DNA of 57,541 nt from DAISIL01 sp036822015 (GCA_036822015.1 DAISIL010000016.1:1-57541); one strand, 5' to 3'. Counted from the stretch's first letter, positions 7,861 to 17,210 are shown. The notes: generated from the letters alone by a model not told the origin. Numbers and translations: made by a program.

Positions 7861-9555
7861 ATGACCGAAGCCCTCCTTGAAACCGATCTTGTCCAGGACT
7901 TTCTGGATACCTATGCCAAGCATCCGCACTACAAAGCCCCTACGGGAAACCGCCTTCATGCTAAAAGTTGGCAGACAGAAGCCGCCCTGCGGATGCTACT
8001 CAACAACCTGGATGCCGAAGTAGCCGAAAACCCCGATGCCCTCGTTGTCTATGGCGGTACGGGGCAGGCTGCCCGTAATCCAGAAGCCCTACGCCAGATC
8101 ATCGCTTGTCTTTTGCGTCTCGAGGACGACCAGAGCCTACTCGTTCAGTCGGGGAAGGCCGTCGGGATCATTCCCAGCCACTCGGAGGCCCCCCGCGTCC
8201 TGATCGCCAACTCCAACCTTGTCCCGAAGTGGGCTACCTGGGAGCATTTCTCCCAACTCAAAGAACGCGGTCTGATGATGTACGGACAGATGACGGCTGG
8301 TAGCTGGATATACATTGGCACACAAGGCATCTTGCAAGGAACGTATGAGACGTTTGCTGCCTGTGCTGATCGCCATTTTGGCGGTACGCTCAAGCATCGC
8401 CTCCTCGTAACGGGTGGCATGGGTGGTATGGGCGGGGCCCAACCCCTGGCCGCGACCCTGGCCGGAGCCGCCTGTCTCGGCGTGGACATCGACCCGGAGC
8501 GCATCCAAAAGCGCATCGCCACCCGTTACCTTGACCGCATGACCCACAGCTACGAAGAAGCCAAAGCATGGGTATTGGATGCCCAACAAAAAGGAGAGGC
8601 ACTTTCCGTTGGGCTGGTAGCAGACATCGGCGATACGCTCGAGCGGCTCCTCCAAGACGGAATCATCCCCGATGTACTCACCGATCAAACCTCGGCGCAT
8701 GACCCCCTCCACGGCTATATCCCCAACGGACTTTCCCTGGAGGAGGCCTGCCGGTTGCGGAGCCAGGATCCCGAAGCCTACCAGGAGCGATCCTACCAAA
8801 GTATGGCCCGACACATCGGGCTGATGCTCGAGCTACAACGACGGGGTAGCATCACCTTTGATTACGGCAACAACCTCCGTGAGTATGCCAAGATCGCCGG
8901 ACAAACGGAGGCTTTCGACATCCCAGGTTTTGTCCCAGAGTACATTCGCCCGCTTTTCTGCGAAGGAAAAGGACCCTTTCGTTGGGCTGCCCTCTCGGGC
9001 GATCCCGAGGACATCCGCGTAACGGATGAAGCCCTCATAGCAGCTTTCCCCGAAAATACCCACATGATTCGTTGGCTTAAAGCAGCCCAGGAAAAAGTCG
9101 CTTTTCAAGGGCTACCTTGCCGCATCTGCTGGCTGGGCTTGGGCGAACGCCAAAAAGCAGGCTTGATTTTCAATGACTTAGTACGAACAGGGAAAGTAAA
9201 AGCACCCATCGTCATCGGACGCGATCACCTGGATTGTGGTTCCGTTGCCTCCCCCAACCGCGAAACCGAAGGGATGCTCGACGGCAGCGATGCTGTTTCT
9301 GATTGGCCACTCCTCAACCTGATGGGCAACACCAGCGGTGGGGCTACCTGGGTCTCGTTTCATCACGGCGGGGGCGTGGGCATGGGCTACTCCCAACACG
9401 CGGGCATGGTCGTCGTTGCCGATGGCACGGCGCGTGCCGAGCGGTGTTTGCGTCGCGTCTTGCACACCGATCCAGCGATGGGTGTGTTTAGGCACAAAGA
9501 CGCAGGCTATCCCATCGCCATCAAAACCAGCCAAAAGTTTGGACTGGATATTTAG
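7861..9555 (+). CDS. hutU: Urocanate hydratase
   Basis: A 564-residue cytoplasmic enzyme that converts urocanate to imidazolone propionate, the second step of histidine breakdown. Visible signatures: YGGTGQAARN (64-73), GSWIYIGTQGI (147-157), the NAD-binding glycine run TGGMGGMGGAQP (184-195) and the family pattern FQGLPCRICW (415-424). Length matches the usual 550-570 residues. No hutH, hutI, hutG or ftcD homologue lies in this window, so the rest of the pathway must be elsewhere. It follows the TPR gene by 16 bp and may share its transcript. The downstream secreted protein starts 67 bp later. Confidence 0.97.
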   Translation: MTEALLETDLVQDFLDTYAKHPHYKAPTGNRLHAKSWQTEAALRMLLNNLDAEVAENPDALVVYGGTGQAARNPEALRQIIACLLRLEDDQSLLVQSGKAVGIIPSHSEAPRVLIANSNLVPKWATWEHFSQLKERGLMMYGQMTAGSWIYIGTQGILQGTYETFAACADRHFGGTLKHRLLVTGGMGGMGGAQPLAATLAGAACLGVDIDPERIQKRIATRYLDRMTHSYEEAKAWVLDAQQKGEALSVGLVADIGDTLERLLQDGIIPDVLTDQTSAHDPLHGYIPNGLSLEEACRLRSQDPEAYQERSYQSMARHIGLMLELQRRGSITFDYGNNLREYAKIAGQTEAFDIPGFVPEYIRPLFCEGKGPFRWAALSGDPEDIRVTDEALIAAFPENTHMIRWLKAAQEKVAFQGLPCRICWLGLGERQKAGLIFNDLVRTGKVKAPIVIGRDHLDCGSVASPNRETEGMLDGSDAVSDWPLLNLMGNTSGGATWVSFHHGGGVGMGYSQHAGMVVVADGTARAERCLRRVLHTDPAMGVFRHKDAGYPIAIKTSQKFGLDI

Positions 9556-9622
9556 CGTTTGGCAAGCACTGACGACAAAAGAGCAACATACATTCATTGA
9601 CACAAGCACCAGAAGATCAACT

Positions 9623-11113
9623 TTGAAACCCCATTCTCTCTCCTGGTGTAAGTTCTGCTGCTGGCTGTTCTTTGTGCCGCTTGTCGTGATCGGGCAGGTA
9701 CAGAGCAGCCAGACTTTTGTTTGGGATCAAGCGGCCTTCGTGCGGCTTACATCTGTGGAGCAGCAGAACTTTATCGCCACTTTCTTTGACAGCTACTGGC
9801 AGCACCGCCAACCGGAACTCCTCCCAGAGATCAAGGAAGACCTCGGAAAGCGGCACAACACGCAGGTCTTGTATTACCTACAAAGTGAGCTGGGGCCGCT
9901 CTTGCGCTATGCCGTTGATAAACAAGCCCATCATTGGGTGGATGCCTTCGCCCAAATACTGCTCCTGGCTCTGCCTGCCCTCACCGAACAAAATCAACTG
10001 CCCCTTGACCTGGGTGGAGCAACACGGGTGCTGACCTATCCTACACCGCAGGTCTTTTGGGCTGATCCCGAGGGCAAGGAAATCATCTTACATTCCTCTC
10101 AATTTTTGTATTTTGCCACTCAATTACTGAATGCCGTCAAAGGACTTCCCGCGCACGCCCAAACCGAACACACCCGCCGCTATGCAGAAGTGTTTGCTCC
10201 CGTCATCGACCGACACTACACCCGCTGGGTTTTGGGCCTCGAGGGTAACTTCCAGGTCAGGGCCTGGGGATGCGGCGAAGGTACCTGGACACACGAGCAG
10301 CTACTCACACAAAAAAGCCAGAGCCGCTTCGCCAAAGCCGACGGCAGCCACCAATATTGCAACATGATTACGGATACCGATTTGTGGATCATGGCTGGGG
10401 TCATGGAATGGGTCATGTATTCCGAGCAGGATAGCCGCTACACCGCCTACATCCGGTCGGCACTCGAAGTCGTAAAACAACGCCTAAAACCTACGCAAAT
10501 CACTGATTTTTATGGACTTCCTACAACAGGCTATGACTTTGATGTAGGAAGCTGGGACGCACACCCAGCCTATCGCTATGCCGCTTACGCCCAAGACACG
10601 CCCACAGACAACCTACCCGAAGTGCGGCAAAGTTCCTGGGACATCGGACACGCTGCCCGTTTTGTATGGGTTTTTGAGACGTTCGGGCGTTATCAGGAAC
10701 AGTCTGGAAATGCTATTTTTGATGCCGACTCAGTGCTGCAAGGCCTGGCGCGACAAATGGCGTATCGGGTCTTTAATCGCGACTGGAACCAGCCCAGGTT
10801 CACGAACTTTTTGGGGGGGCAAAACGGCTGGTTTGCTGCCCAACCCACACCAGACGGGCTGGCAGGTACGCCGCCCTTCGGGCTATCGGCCAGTGTGCTT
10901 TACGGGGGCTATACCTACCTGACGCACCACAACCAAGACTTTCAATTTGTGGCATATAGTCTCTGGGATGCCCTACTTTCAGGCGCAATCGAGGGCGATC
11001 CAGCTTATGCCCTGCTTGATCTCCGGCGGCAACCCGATACCCCACACACCTACCGCGTTGGGCGATGGCGAATGAGCTATATTGTTAATTTTTGGGCGGG
11101 GATGAGATTCTGA
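9623..11113 (+). CDS. Secreted protein of unknown function, TTG start
   Basis: A 496-residue exported protein. The reading frame continues upstream inside hutU without an ATG; the TTG at 9623 gives a proper signal peptide (KPHSLSW, hydrophobic core, cleavage near VIGQ) and is therefore chosen. The mature protein is rich in aromatic residues and predicted helices (FDSYWQHRQPELLPEIKEDL, HHWVDAFAQILLLALPALT), with DVGSWDAHPAYRYAAYA and SSWDIGHAARFVW later. The pattern recalls an alpha/alpha-barrel of the kind in polysaccharide lyases and glycosidases, but I cannot match a family. It ends 12 bp before the convergent nuoH stop. Alternative: the start could be a little upstream at another non-ATG codon. 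Confidence 0.7.
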   Translation: MKPHSLSWCKFCCWLFFVPLVVIGQVQSSQTFVWDQAAFVRLTSVEQQNFIATFFDSYWQHRQPELLPEIKEDLGKRHNTQVLYYLQSELGPLLRYAVDKQAHHWVDAFAQILLLALPALTEQNQLPLDLGGATRVLTYPTPQVFWADPEGKEIILHSSQFLYFATQLLNAVKGLPAHAQTEHTRRYAEVFAPVIDRHYTRWVLGLEGNFQVRAWGCGEGTWTHEQLLTQKSQSRFAKADGSHQYCNMITDTDLWIMAGVMEWVMYSEQDSRYTAYIRSALEVVKQRLKPTQITDFYGLPTTGYDFDVGSWDAHPAYRYAAYAQDTPTDNLPEVRQSSWDIGHAARFVWVFETFGRYQEQSGNAIFDADSVLQGLARQMAYRVFNRDWNQPRFTNFLGGQNGWFAAQPTPDGLAGTPPFGLSASVLYGGYTYLTHHNQDFQFVAYSLWDALLSGAIEGDPAYALLDLRRQPDTPHTYRVGRWRMSYIVNFWAGMRF

Positions 11114-11125
11114 AAAGCCGCTTCC

Positions 11126-12211
11126 TCACTGCCCCAGGGCTTTCCAAAAAGTAGCTAAAAAGAACAGCAGGAGCGAAGCCGGTATCAAATATTGCCAACA
11201 AAGGCGCATCAGTTGGTCGATACGCAGGCGCGGGTAGCTCCATCGCACCCACATCTGTACAAAAATCAAAATTAAACTTTTGCTGATGAGCCAAAAAGCG
11301 CCCCAAAGATGACCCGATAGCATCCCGGGTGTACCGCTCGTGTAGTCGGCCAGGCGCACAACTCCCATGTTCGGGAGTGGAGTGTTCCAGCTTCCCCAGA
11401 ACAAAACCACCCCCAACATACTGACCAGCAGCATCATCCCGTACTCGGCTAGCATAAAAATAGACCAACGAAAACCCGAGTACTCCGTCAAGAAACCCGC
11501 AATCAACTCCGACTCTGCTTCGGGTAAGTCGAAGGGAGCGCGGTTGGCTTCGGCCAACGAGGCAATAAAGAACACCACAAAAGCCGGCAGCAAAACAGGC
11601 ATACGAACGACGTTCCACAAAAATACCCCCCCCCAATCGCTCACCTCTACGCCCAAAGCAGGCAAACCAAAGAGGTAGTTGGTCTCCCACTCGGTGAAGA
11701 TACCTTGCTGAAAACTAATGCTTTGCAGATCAAGGCTACCACACAAGATCACGACACCCAACACCGAAAGCCCCAGCGGGAGTTCATAAGAGATCATCTG
11801 GGCCACCGCCCGAACGGCACCAAAAAGCGCGTATTTGCTCTCCGACCCCCAGCCAGCCATCAGGATACCGATAATATCCAATGCCACAAAAGCCAACAAA
11901 AAGAACAAGCCTACGTCCAGACGCGCCCCCACCAAATCAGAAGATAAAGGCACCGCCGAAAAACCCACCAAAACCGACGTAAAGACCACAAAAGGAGCCG
12001 TCTTGTACAGCCAGCGATCCGCAGAAATGGGTATCAGGTCTTCTTTTTGGATCAATTTCAAGACATCAGCCAGCGTTTGGAGCAATCCGTAGGGGCCAAC
12101 CTCCGTAGGGCCAAGGCGATCCTGAATAAAGCCCGCCAACTTTCGCTCTGCATACACACCCAATAATGCAAAAATCAAAAGTAAGGGCAGAAATACAAAA
12201 AATGCAAGCAT
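11126..12211 (-). CDS. nuoH: NADH-quinone oxidoreductase subunit H
   Basis: A 361-residue integral membrane subunit of complex I, contributing to the quinone-binding chamber. The conserved loop ERKLAGFIQDRLGPTEVGP (about 22-40) and the second signature EANRAPFDLPEAESELIAG (about 220-238) are intact, with eight or nine hydrophobic helices in the expected places. Usual length is 320-360. It is unusual in standing alone: no other nuo gene is within the window. The start is only 6 bp after the cheB stop, so it probably shares a transcript with cheR-cheB. Enzyme role is secure; the operon setting is odd. Confidence 0.96.
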   Translation of the reverse strand: MLAFFVFLPLLLIFALLGVYAERKLAGFIQDRLGPTEVGPYGLLQTLADVLKLIQKEDLIPISADRWLYKTAPFVVFTSVLVGFSAVPLSSDLVGARLDVGLFFLLAFVALDIIGILMAGWGSESKYALFGAVRAVAQMISYELPLGLSVLGVVILCGSLDLQSISFQQGIFTEWETNYLFGLPALGVEVSDWGGVFLWNVVRMPVLLPAFVVFFIASLAEANRAPFDLPEAESELIAGFLTEYSGFRWSIFMLAEYGMMLLVSMLGVVLFWGSWNTPLPNMGVVRLADYTSGTPGMLSGHLWGAFWLISKSLILIFVQMWVRWSYPRLRIDQLMRLCWQYLIPASLLLFFLATFWKALGQ

Positions 12212-12217
12212 GAATGT

Positions 12218-12820
12218 TTAAGGAATCGTCTGACTGTGTAAATTGATTAAAAACGAAATGATATTTTCTACGGACAAAATATGGTCGATCTCCGTAGCCG
12301 CCAGGGCAGCGGCAGGCATGGCGTTAATCATACTTTCCTCGGGGTCTTGAACGATTGTTGTGCCGGAAAGGCACTTGATGATCCGCATCCCCTCTGCTCC
12401 GTCTCGGTTGGCCCCCGAAAGCAAAATGCCGAGGAGCTTGGGGCCATAAGCATAAGCGGCAGATTCAAACAGAATATCAATCGAGGGACGAGAGTTATTG
12501 ATAAGCCCTTCGGTACTCAAAAAAATGCTGCTATCATCGGATATACCCATGTGATAATTAGCGGGTGCCAGGTAAACACGATTTTGTCTAATCTGCTCTT
12601 TATCCGTAGGTTCGGATATTTTTTTGAGGCTTCGGATGGACAAGGCCTCCACGAAGCCGTGCCGAACGTGCTTGAGCCGATGCAGGCACAAAAAAATAGG
12701 AATTGGGAAGTTGCGCGGAATACAGGAAAGCAAGCGGGTAACGGGCTGAAAGCTACCCGCTGAACCGCCAATCACGATTGCCCGGTAAGGTAATTGCTGT
12801 ACATCACTGATTCCCGTCAT
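12218..12820 (-). CDS. CheB-type protein-glutamate methylesterase, catalytic domain only
   Basis: A 200-residue protein made only of the CheB methylesterase domain, without the usual N-terminal receiver. The catalytic triad is present: Ser20 in IGGSAGS, His47 in LCLHR and Asp140 in GANRDGAEGM. CheB removes methyl groups from receptor glutamates. It lies 20 bp downstream of a cheR gene and 6 bp upstream of nuoH. Such receiver-less CheB with CheR pairs occur in Bacteroidota and often modify proteins outside classical chemotaxis; no methyl-accepting protein is encoded nearby. Regulation would have to come from another protein since the phosphorylation domain is absent. Confidence 0.92.
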   Translation of the reverse strand: MTGISDVQQLPYRAIVIGGSAGSFQPVTRLLSCIPRNFPIPIFLCLHRLKHVRHGFVEALSIRSLKKISEPTDKEQIRQNRVYLAPANYHMGISDDSSIFLSTEGLINNSRPSIDILFESAAYAYGPKLLGILLSGANRDGAEGMRIIKCLSGTTIVQDPEESMINAMPAAALAATEIDHILSVENIISFLINLHSQTIP

Positions 12821-12840
12821 TGGTATCTTCTGATTTGCGC

Positions 12841-13683
12841 TTAGTCTTTGATTTTTTTGTACATCTTTTCCTCGTTATTCACGACAATAAATTTGTACGC
12901 AATGTCGCACCAAATCAAAGATTCCTTAGAACCAATGATGAGATAGCCGTAGCGATGCAGGCTTTCATGTAGTTTATGCAAAACTCGATTTTGTAGTTGC
13001 TGATTAAAATAAATCATCACATTTCTACACAAAACTATATCAAATTTTGAAAATGGCTCACCTATAACAAGATCATGTTTCCGAAAGGACATGTTTTTGC
13101 TTAGTCGCTCCTCCATCACGGCCTCGCCATTGACTTCTCTGTAGTAGTTTTTGAGGGCGTTTTTGCCACCCATCCGCTCGTAGTTTTTGCCATTGACCTC
13201 CATGTTTTTGAGGGCATATACTCCGCGCTTAGCCCGTGTAATGATCGCTCGATCCATATCGGTAGCCACCAATTTTGCCCGATCTAGTACACCCATCTCA
13301 TCCAGGAGAATGGCCATCGAATAGACCTCCTCCCCCGAAGAGCAGCCCGCGTGCCAGATCGTGATCTGGTCTTTGCCCAGGAATAGGTTGGGTAGCACGT
13401 CGTCGCGGAGGCTAATCCAGAAGCTGGGATCGCGAAACATCTCCGTTACGTTTACGGTGATTTCGGAGACAAACTCCTCGGCAAACTGCTCCTGGCGTTC
13501 GAGGAGGGCGATAAGGGCAGGGATAGATTTGAGTTTGTACAACTCGAGGATACGTACAATTCGTCGCCGAAACGATGACATGGCGTAGTCGGTGAAGTCG
13601 TAGTTGTAACGCTCTTTCACCAGTTTTGCCAGCATTTGTAATTCCTCTAGAGACAATTCTTCGTTCATGGAAATTTTGGACAA
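12841..13683 (-). CDS. CheR-type protein-glutamate O-methyltransferase
   Basis: A 280-residue S-adenosylmethionine-dependent methyltransferase. Residues 1-70 form the helical N-domain (YNYDFTDYAMSSFRRRI), and the catalytic domain has VNVTEMFRDPSFW (77-89), the SAM-binding GCSSGEEVYSMA (113-124) and IVLCRNVMIYFN near 220. Length matches CheR (about 275). It is the upstream member of cheR-cheB-nuoH on the minus strand and starts 51 bp after the porU stop. Without a receptor gene in the window its substrate is unknown. No strong promoter is visible in the short gap from porU, so transcription may continue from there. Confidence 0.94.
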   Translation of the reverse strand: MSKISMNEELSLEELQMLAKLVKERYNYDFTDYAMSSFRRRIVRILELYKLKSIPALIALLERQEQFAEEFVSEITVNVTEMFRDPSFWISLRDDVLPNLFLGKDQITIWHAGCSSGEEVYSMAILLDEMGVLDRAKLVATDMDRAIITRAKRGVYALKNMEVNGKNYERMGGKNALKNYYREVNGEAVMEERLSKNMSFRKHDLVIGEPFSKFDIVLCRNVMIYFNQQLQNRVLHKLHESLHRYGYLIIGSKESLIWCDIAYKFIVVNNEEKMYKKIKD

Positions 13684-13734
13684 ACGTTAATTGAGTAAAG
13701 CTACAATAAATTATTGAAAAGTTCTACTCCCCAA

Positions 13735-16700
13735 CTACGGCAAGGTGATAATTTTTCCGACACCAGACCCTGTTTCTCCACTCTGCGTCCTGACCGTGAT
13801 CCGATATAGGTACATCCGAGATTGCGGAAAAGGGCTTTGCCAGGAAAGCACGTCGATCCGCTCGGGTGCATTAAAAACCGTCTCTTCTTGCACAAAAACG
13901 ATACGCCCTAAGGGGTCTATGATCTCTAAACGCAGCGCTAAGTCATCGCCGCTTCGGTTGTGTGAAAAATTGAAAGTTACCCGCTCCCCAAAGGGCAACG
14001 GGTTGGGATATACAGTCTCTCCACGCAAAGCCAGACCTTCGGCGATGACGACAAAAGCAATCGTAGTCTCGCTCATATTGTTGTGGGCATCCCATAACCT
14101 GACCGTTAGTGTGTGCGGCCCCAAGGAGAGATTTTGGAGAGGAAAATGGATGAATCCTTTGGTAAAGTCATCCGTTGCCGTCTCAAAATAAGGGTTCAAG
14201 ACCCAGGATTGCTCGAGGTCGTCGTCCAAAAACGCAATCATCTGACGGTCTTTGGCACTAGGGTTAAAACCGCTTTCATCCCTAGCCTCGACGAGCAGGA
14301 TTGTCTGCTGCGGGACACGCATACCCTCCACAAAATCACGATCGCCGAGCCAGGCCTGCACCTCCGGCGGGTTTTGGTCATGGCTTGCTTCTACGCGCCC
14401 ACCGAGTGGGATATACTGCCCCCCATGAGCATCTTGTTCTTGATTATCAAAAGCATAAACCTCGATACGTCCCCTGTCTGTTCGTGTGGATACATCAACG
14501 GGTACGATCCAATCTAGTTGAAAACGGCCATCCGTAACCGTGGCACTGCCCTGCAAGAGTAGATGTTGATGCTCAGGATACTCGGCCGGATCAGACTCCT
14601 CGCCCAGGGTACGGATAGGCTCACGCGCATCAAAGATGCGTATTTGGGCTGTGCCGCTGAAATTTGGGTTAGGCTGTCCGTTGTTTTGGATGCTACCCCG
14701 TAAGGTGATCCGCTCGAGGGCGCGCAGGCTATCGGGTAAACCCTCCATGACTACCTGCTGGAGGGGAGTGGCCAGGCGCATAGAGGGATCACCCAAAAGG
14801 GCAAAGTTGCGATTGACGAGGGTAAGGCTGTTGTTTTTGGTGCGCCGCATGATGTCTCCCAGACGGCGGTGAGGGTCTTCAAAAACATTTTCATAAAAAG
14901 CACGAGCAGCCAAAAAATTGGTATTCGAGAAGACGGGGCGCGTCGTCGTGATCAAAGCCACGCCACCACCAGTAGGGCTTAAGATGATGCGCTCTCCCCC
15001 CGACTCTCGCTCCGGGTTGTCATAACGCCCAAACTCACAAGTAGCCGTTACGAAGAGAGGCATCTGGTCTGGATTGCGCCACCGCTGAATACTGGCCGCA
15101 TCGAGGATGTTCTCGGAAGTCCAGCCAGCTTCGGAGCCATGCCCCATAAAATTGACGATGAACGTCCCCGAGTTTACGGCAGCGTTCAGTGCCTGGCGGG
15201 CAGCGGGCGCGCGTTTGCGTCCGTTTTCGTCGGGTATCTGCTCAAAGGCATCGACGTAGAGCCGCTCGACACGATAGGCCGGATGGCTATGCTCGATCTG
15301 CTGGGCCAGGCGTTCGGAGTCGTCCTGATGGATATTTCGATCGCCGTCGTCGGCCACAAAAAGTATGCGGTTGCGCCAACTCCCGAAGCGGTTTGGATGC
15401 GTTTGGTAAGCGATCAACTTATCCACCACCTGCTGGGCTTGTAGTAAAGTACGGACAGGTAAGCGTCCCACCCCCAAATCCAGGGTGTGATTGCCCGTAG
15501 CATCCTCGGCCCACTCGCCTTCGTTGGCTTCCATGAATGCAAAGTAATCATCTGATCCATAGCTAAATATGGGATGAAAAGACTCTCGGGATTGGTAGAT
15601 CGGGACAAAATTAGTATTGCCTGCCGTTCGATTTTTGGGATCATAGGAGGCATCACCAAACAGAAGTACATACCGCAACTGCGTGGGGTTTTTTCGGTAA
15701 AAATGCCGAATCGCATCCCGCAAAGCCGTTACGTCGGGTCGCCCCGAGGAAAACTCCCGATAAATCTGATCCAGACGCAAGACAGCCACAGACAAGCCGT
15801 CGTTGTTGCGCCGAAAATCTGCCAGCCGCTCGGCTTGTGCCAAGAATACATCAGGCGTGATGATGAGTAGGTTGGGGGTAGCCAGGCTACGTAAGTCCTG
15901 GTTATCAATTTTTTGGATGCGCTCCACAGGCGGGACGCGATCTGTCCGAAAGGCAACAAAAGTGCGCAGGCGGTTGAGGGTAGGCAAAGCAAAACTAATC
16001 TGTGCCGCCGTCGGGTCGGGGATCGGAATTTGGGTTACTTGTTGAGGTTGTGTGATCTCCCAAACCTGCACAGGAGTTCCCGTAGGGTTCTCGACGATAA
16101 AACGACTGACGGCTTGTGTGGTGCTAAAAAATGAACGAAAATGCGTTTGGTCGGCGTAGCACTGCAACTTACGCACAAAGTTGATTTGCAAGAAGTCCAA
16201 GAAACCTACGGCTGTTGTATTGCCTTTCTGATAGCTTAGGCGCAAAGAGAAGTCCTTGCCAGCCGATCCGTTGAAGGTAAATGTACTTTGATCGGCGTAG
16301 CCTTTTCGGGCATACGTGGACTCCACCGAAGGGGTGATGTCTTGCCGTCCGACGCTTACTCCATTAGCCGTAACTTCGTAGTGTGTATTTCCGAAGGCAT
16401 ACCCCACTACTCGTGAAGTGATGCGTATGGGCGTACCGTCGATATGCCCACTCAAATCAAAGGGGAAGTCATAAACCGTCTGAAAATCAAACACTTCCCC
16501 GAGCCAATCCCTGCCCGAGCCGCCGGGGGCCCGCCGAATGGAAGCCAGGAGGTTGTATTGGTCGTTCTCATAGTGCAGCAGATCATTAAATTGCGTGATG
16601 GGAGTGGCTTCATCCTGGCTCAAAGCTACAGTTTGGATGCGCCGGGGATTGATGGCATCGGATACCTTGAGGAAGTAGTAGTTTTTTTCGGCAAAAAGAT

Positions 16701-17067
16701 TTTTTTCGTAGCGTAGGCGTTCTGTTTCGCGCTCCCACGTGATGGCATCTGGTCCTTCGGCATAAAACCAAAGATCAAAGCCGCCATCGCTGCGTGGTTG
16801 TACGTGTAGGGCTACCTCGGGTAGCCTTTCGGGGCGAGGGCTGCTGTTGGCCTGGGGAAGCATACCGCCACCAAAGCCAAAGAGTTGCAGGGTCTCGGAG
16901 GGAGTTGTGCGGGTATCAATGCCCACCTGACGGAGCTGCTCGTGCGTGATCTGATGCACACCCGAGATGCTGACTTCAATGGCAAATACTTGACCATCAC
17001 CAATTTGCCCCTGAGATGTCGCCTGGCATCCCATCCAGAACAAGAGTATCCAAAAAATATTTTTCAT
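13735..17067 (-). CDS. porU: Type IX secretion system sortase PorU
   Basis: A 1110-residue C25-family cysteine peptidase that cleaves the C-terminal sorting domain from type IX cargo at the outer surface and attaches the cargo to anionic lipopolysaccharide. It has a signal peptide (about 1-20), a long beta N-region, then the gingipain-like caspase fold with GDASYDPKNR (471-480), the catalytic His643 (FMGHGSEAGW) and Cys677 (VTATCEFGRYDN). A C-terminal sorting-type domain ends the protein (VYPNPLPFGERVTFNFS, then GSGVGKIITLP). Length matches known PorU (about 1150). In Porphyromonas and Flavobacterium porV follows directly; here cheR does. A near-consensus promoter lies at 17091-17121. Confidence 0.95.
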   Translation of the reverse strand: MKNIFWILLFWMGCQATSQGQIGDGQVFAIEVSISGVHQITHEQLRQVGIDTRTTPSETLQLFGFGGGMLPQANSSPRPERLPEVALHVQPRSDGGFDLWFYAEGPDAITWERETERLRYEKNLFAEKNYYFLKVSDAINPRRIQTVALSQDEATPITQFNDLLHYENDQYNLLASIRRAPGGSGRDWLGEVFDFQTVYDFPFDLSGHIDGTPIRITSRVVGYAFGNTHYEVTANGVSVGRQDITPSVESTYARKGYADQSTFTFNGSAGKDFSLRLSYQKGNTTAVGFLDFLQINFVRKLQCYADQTHFRSFFSTTQAVSRFIVENPTGTPVQVWEITQPQQVTQIPIPDPTAAQISFALPTLNRLRTFVAFRTDRVPPVERIQKIDNQDLRSLATPNLLIITPDVFLAQAERLADFRRNNDGLSVAVLRLDQIYREFSSGRPDVTALRDAIRHFYRKNPTQLRYVLLFGDASYDPKNRTAGNTNFVPIYQSRESFHPIFSYGSDDYFAFMEANEGEWAEDATGNHTLDLGVGRLPVRTLLQAQQVVDKLIAYQTHPNRFGSWRNRILFVADDGDRNIHQDDSERLAQQIEHSHPAYRVERLYVDAFEQIPDENGRKRAPAARQALNAAVNSGTFIVNFMGHGSEAGWTSENILDAASIQRWRNPDQMPLFVTATCEFGRYDNPERESGGERIILSPTGGGVALITTTRPVFSNTNFLAARAFYENVFEDPHRRLGDIMRRTKNNSLTLVNRNFALLGDPSMRLATPLQQVVMEGLPDSLRALERITLRGSIQNNGQPNPNFSGTAQIRIFDAREPIRTLGEESDPAEYPEHQHLLLQGSATVTDGRFQLDWIVPVDVSTRTDRGRIEVYAFDNQEQDAHGGQYIPLGGRVEASHDQNPPEVQAWLGDRDFVEGMRVPQQTILLVEARDESGFNPSAKDRQMIAFLDDDLEQSWVLNPYFETATDDFTKGFIHFPLQNLSLGPHTLTVRLWDAHNNMSETTIAFVVIAEGLALRGETVYPNPLPFGERVTFNFSHNRSGDDLALRLEIIDPLGRIVFVQEETVFNAPERIDVLSWQSPFPQSRMYLYRITVRTQSGETGSGVGKIITLP

Positions 17068-17090
17068 CTAGTTTGTTCGTATTTCGATCT

Positions 17091-17121
17091 CTAAACTAAC
17101 ACATTAGCCAACGATCTACAA
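17091..17121 (-). promoter_or_regulatory. Candidate porU promoter
   Basis: Read on the minus strand, TTG (17121-17119) is followed after 20 nt by TAGTTTAG (17098-17091), one base off TAnnTTTG. It lies 24 bp from the porU ATG, back to back with the tRNA-Val promoter. Confidence 0.4.
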
Positions 17122-17160
17122 GTTTTTTTACTTTCTTAGAAAAAAACTTCATCACAAGGC

Positions 17161-17191
17161 TTGGAGCTTTGCCGATCATGCCTTACCTTTG
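17161..17191 (+). promoter_or_regulatory. tRNA-Val promoter
   Basis: TTG at 17161-17163, 20 nt spacer, and TACCTTTG at 17184-17191 give a full Bacteroidota promoter about 20 bp before the tRNA. The box extends as TACCTTTGCATCAC, the same string as in the tRNA-Asp promoter at 33180. Confidence 0.75.
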
Positions 17192-17210
17192 CATCACTTT
17201 AATCGTTAGC

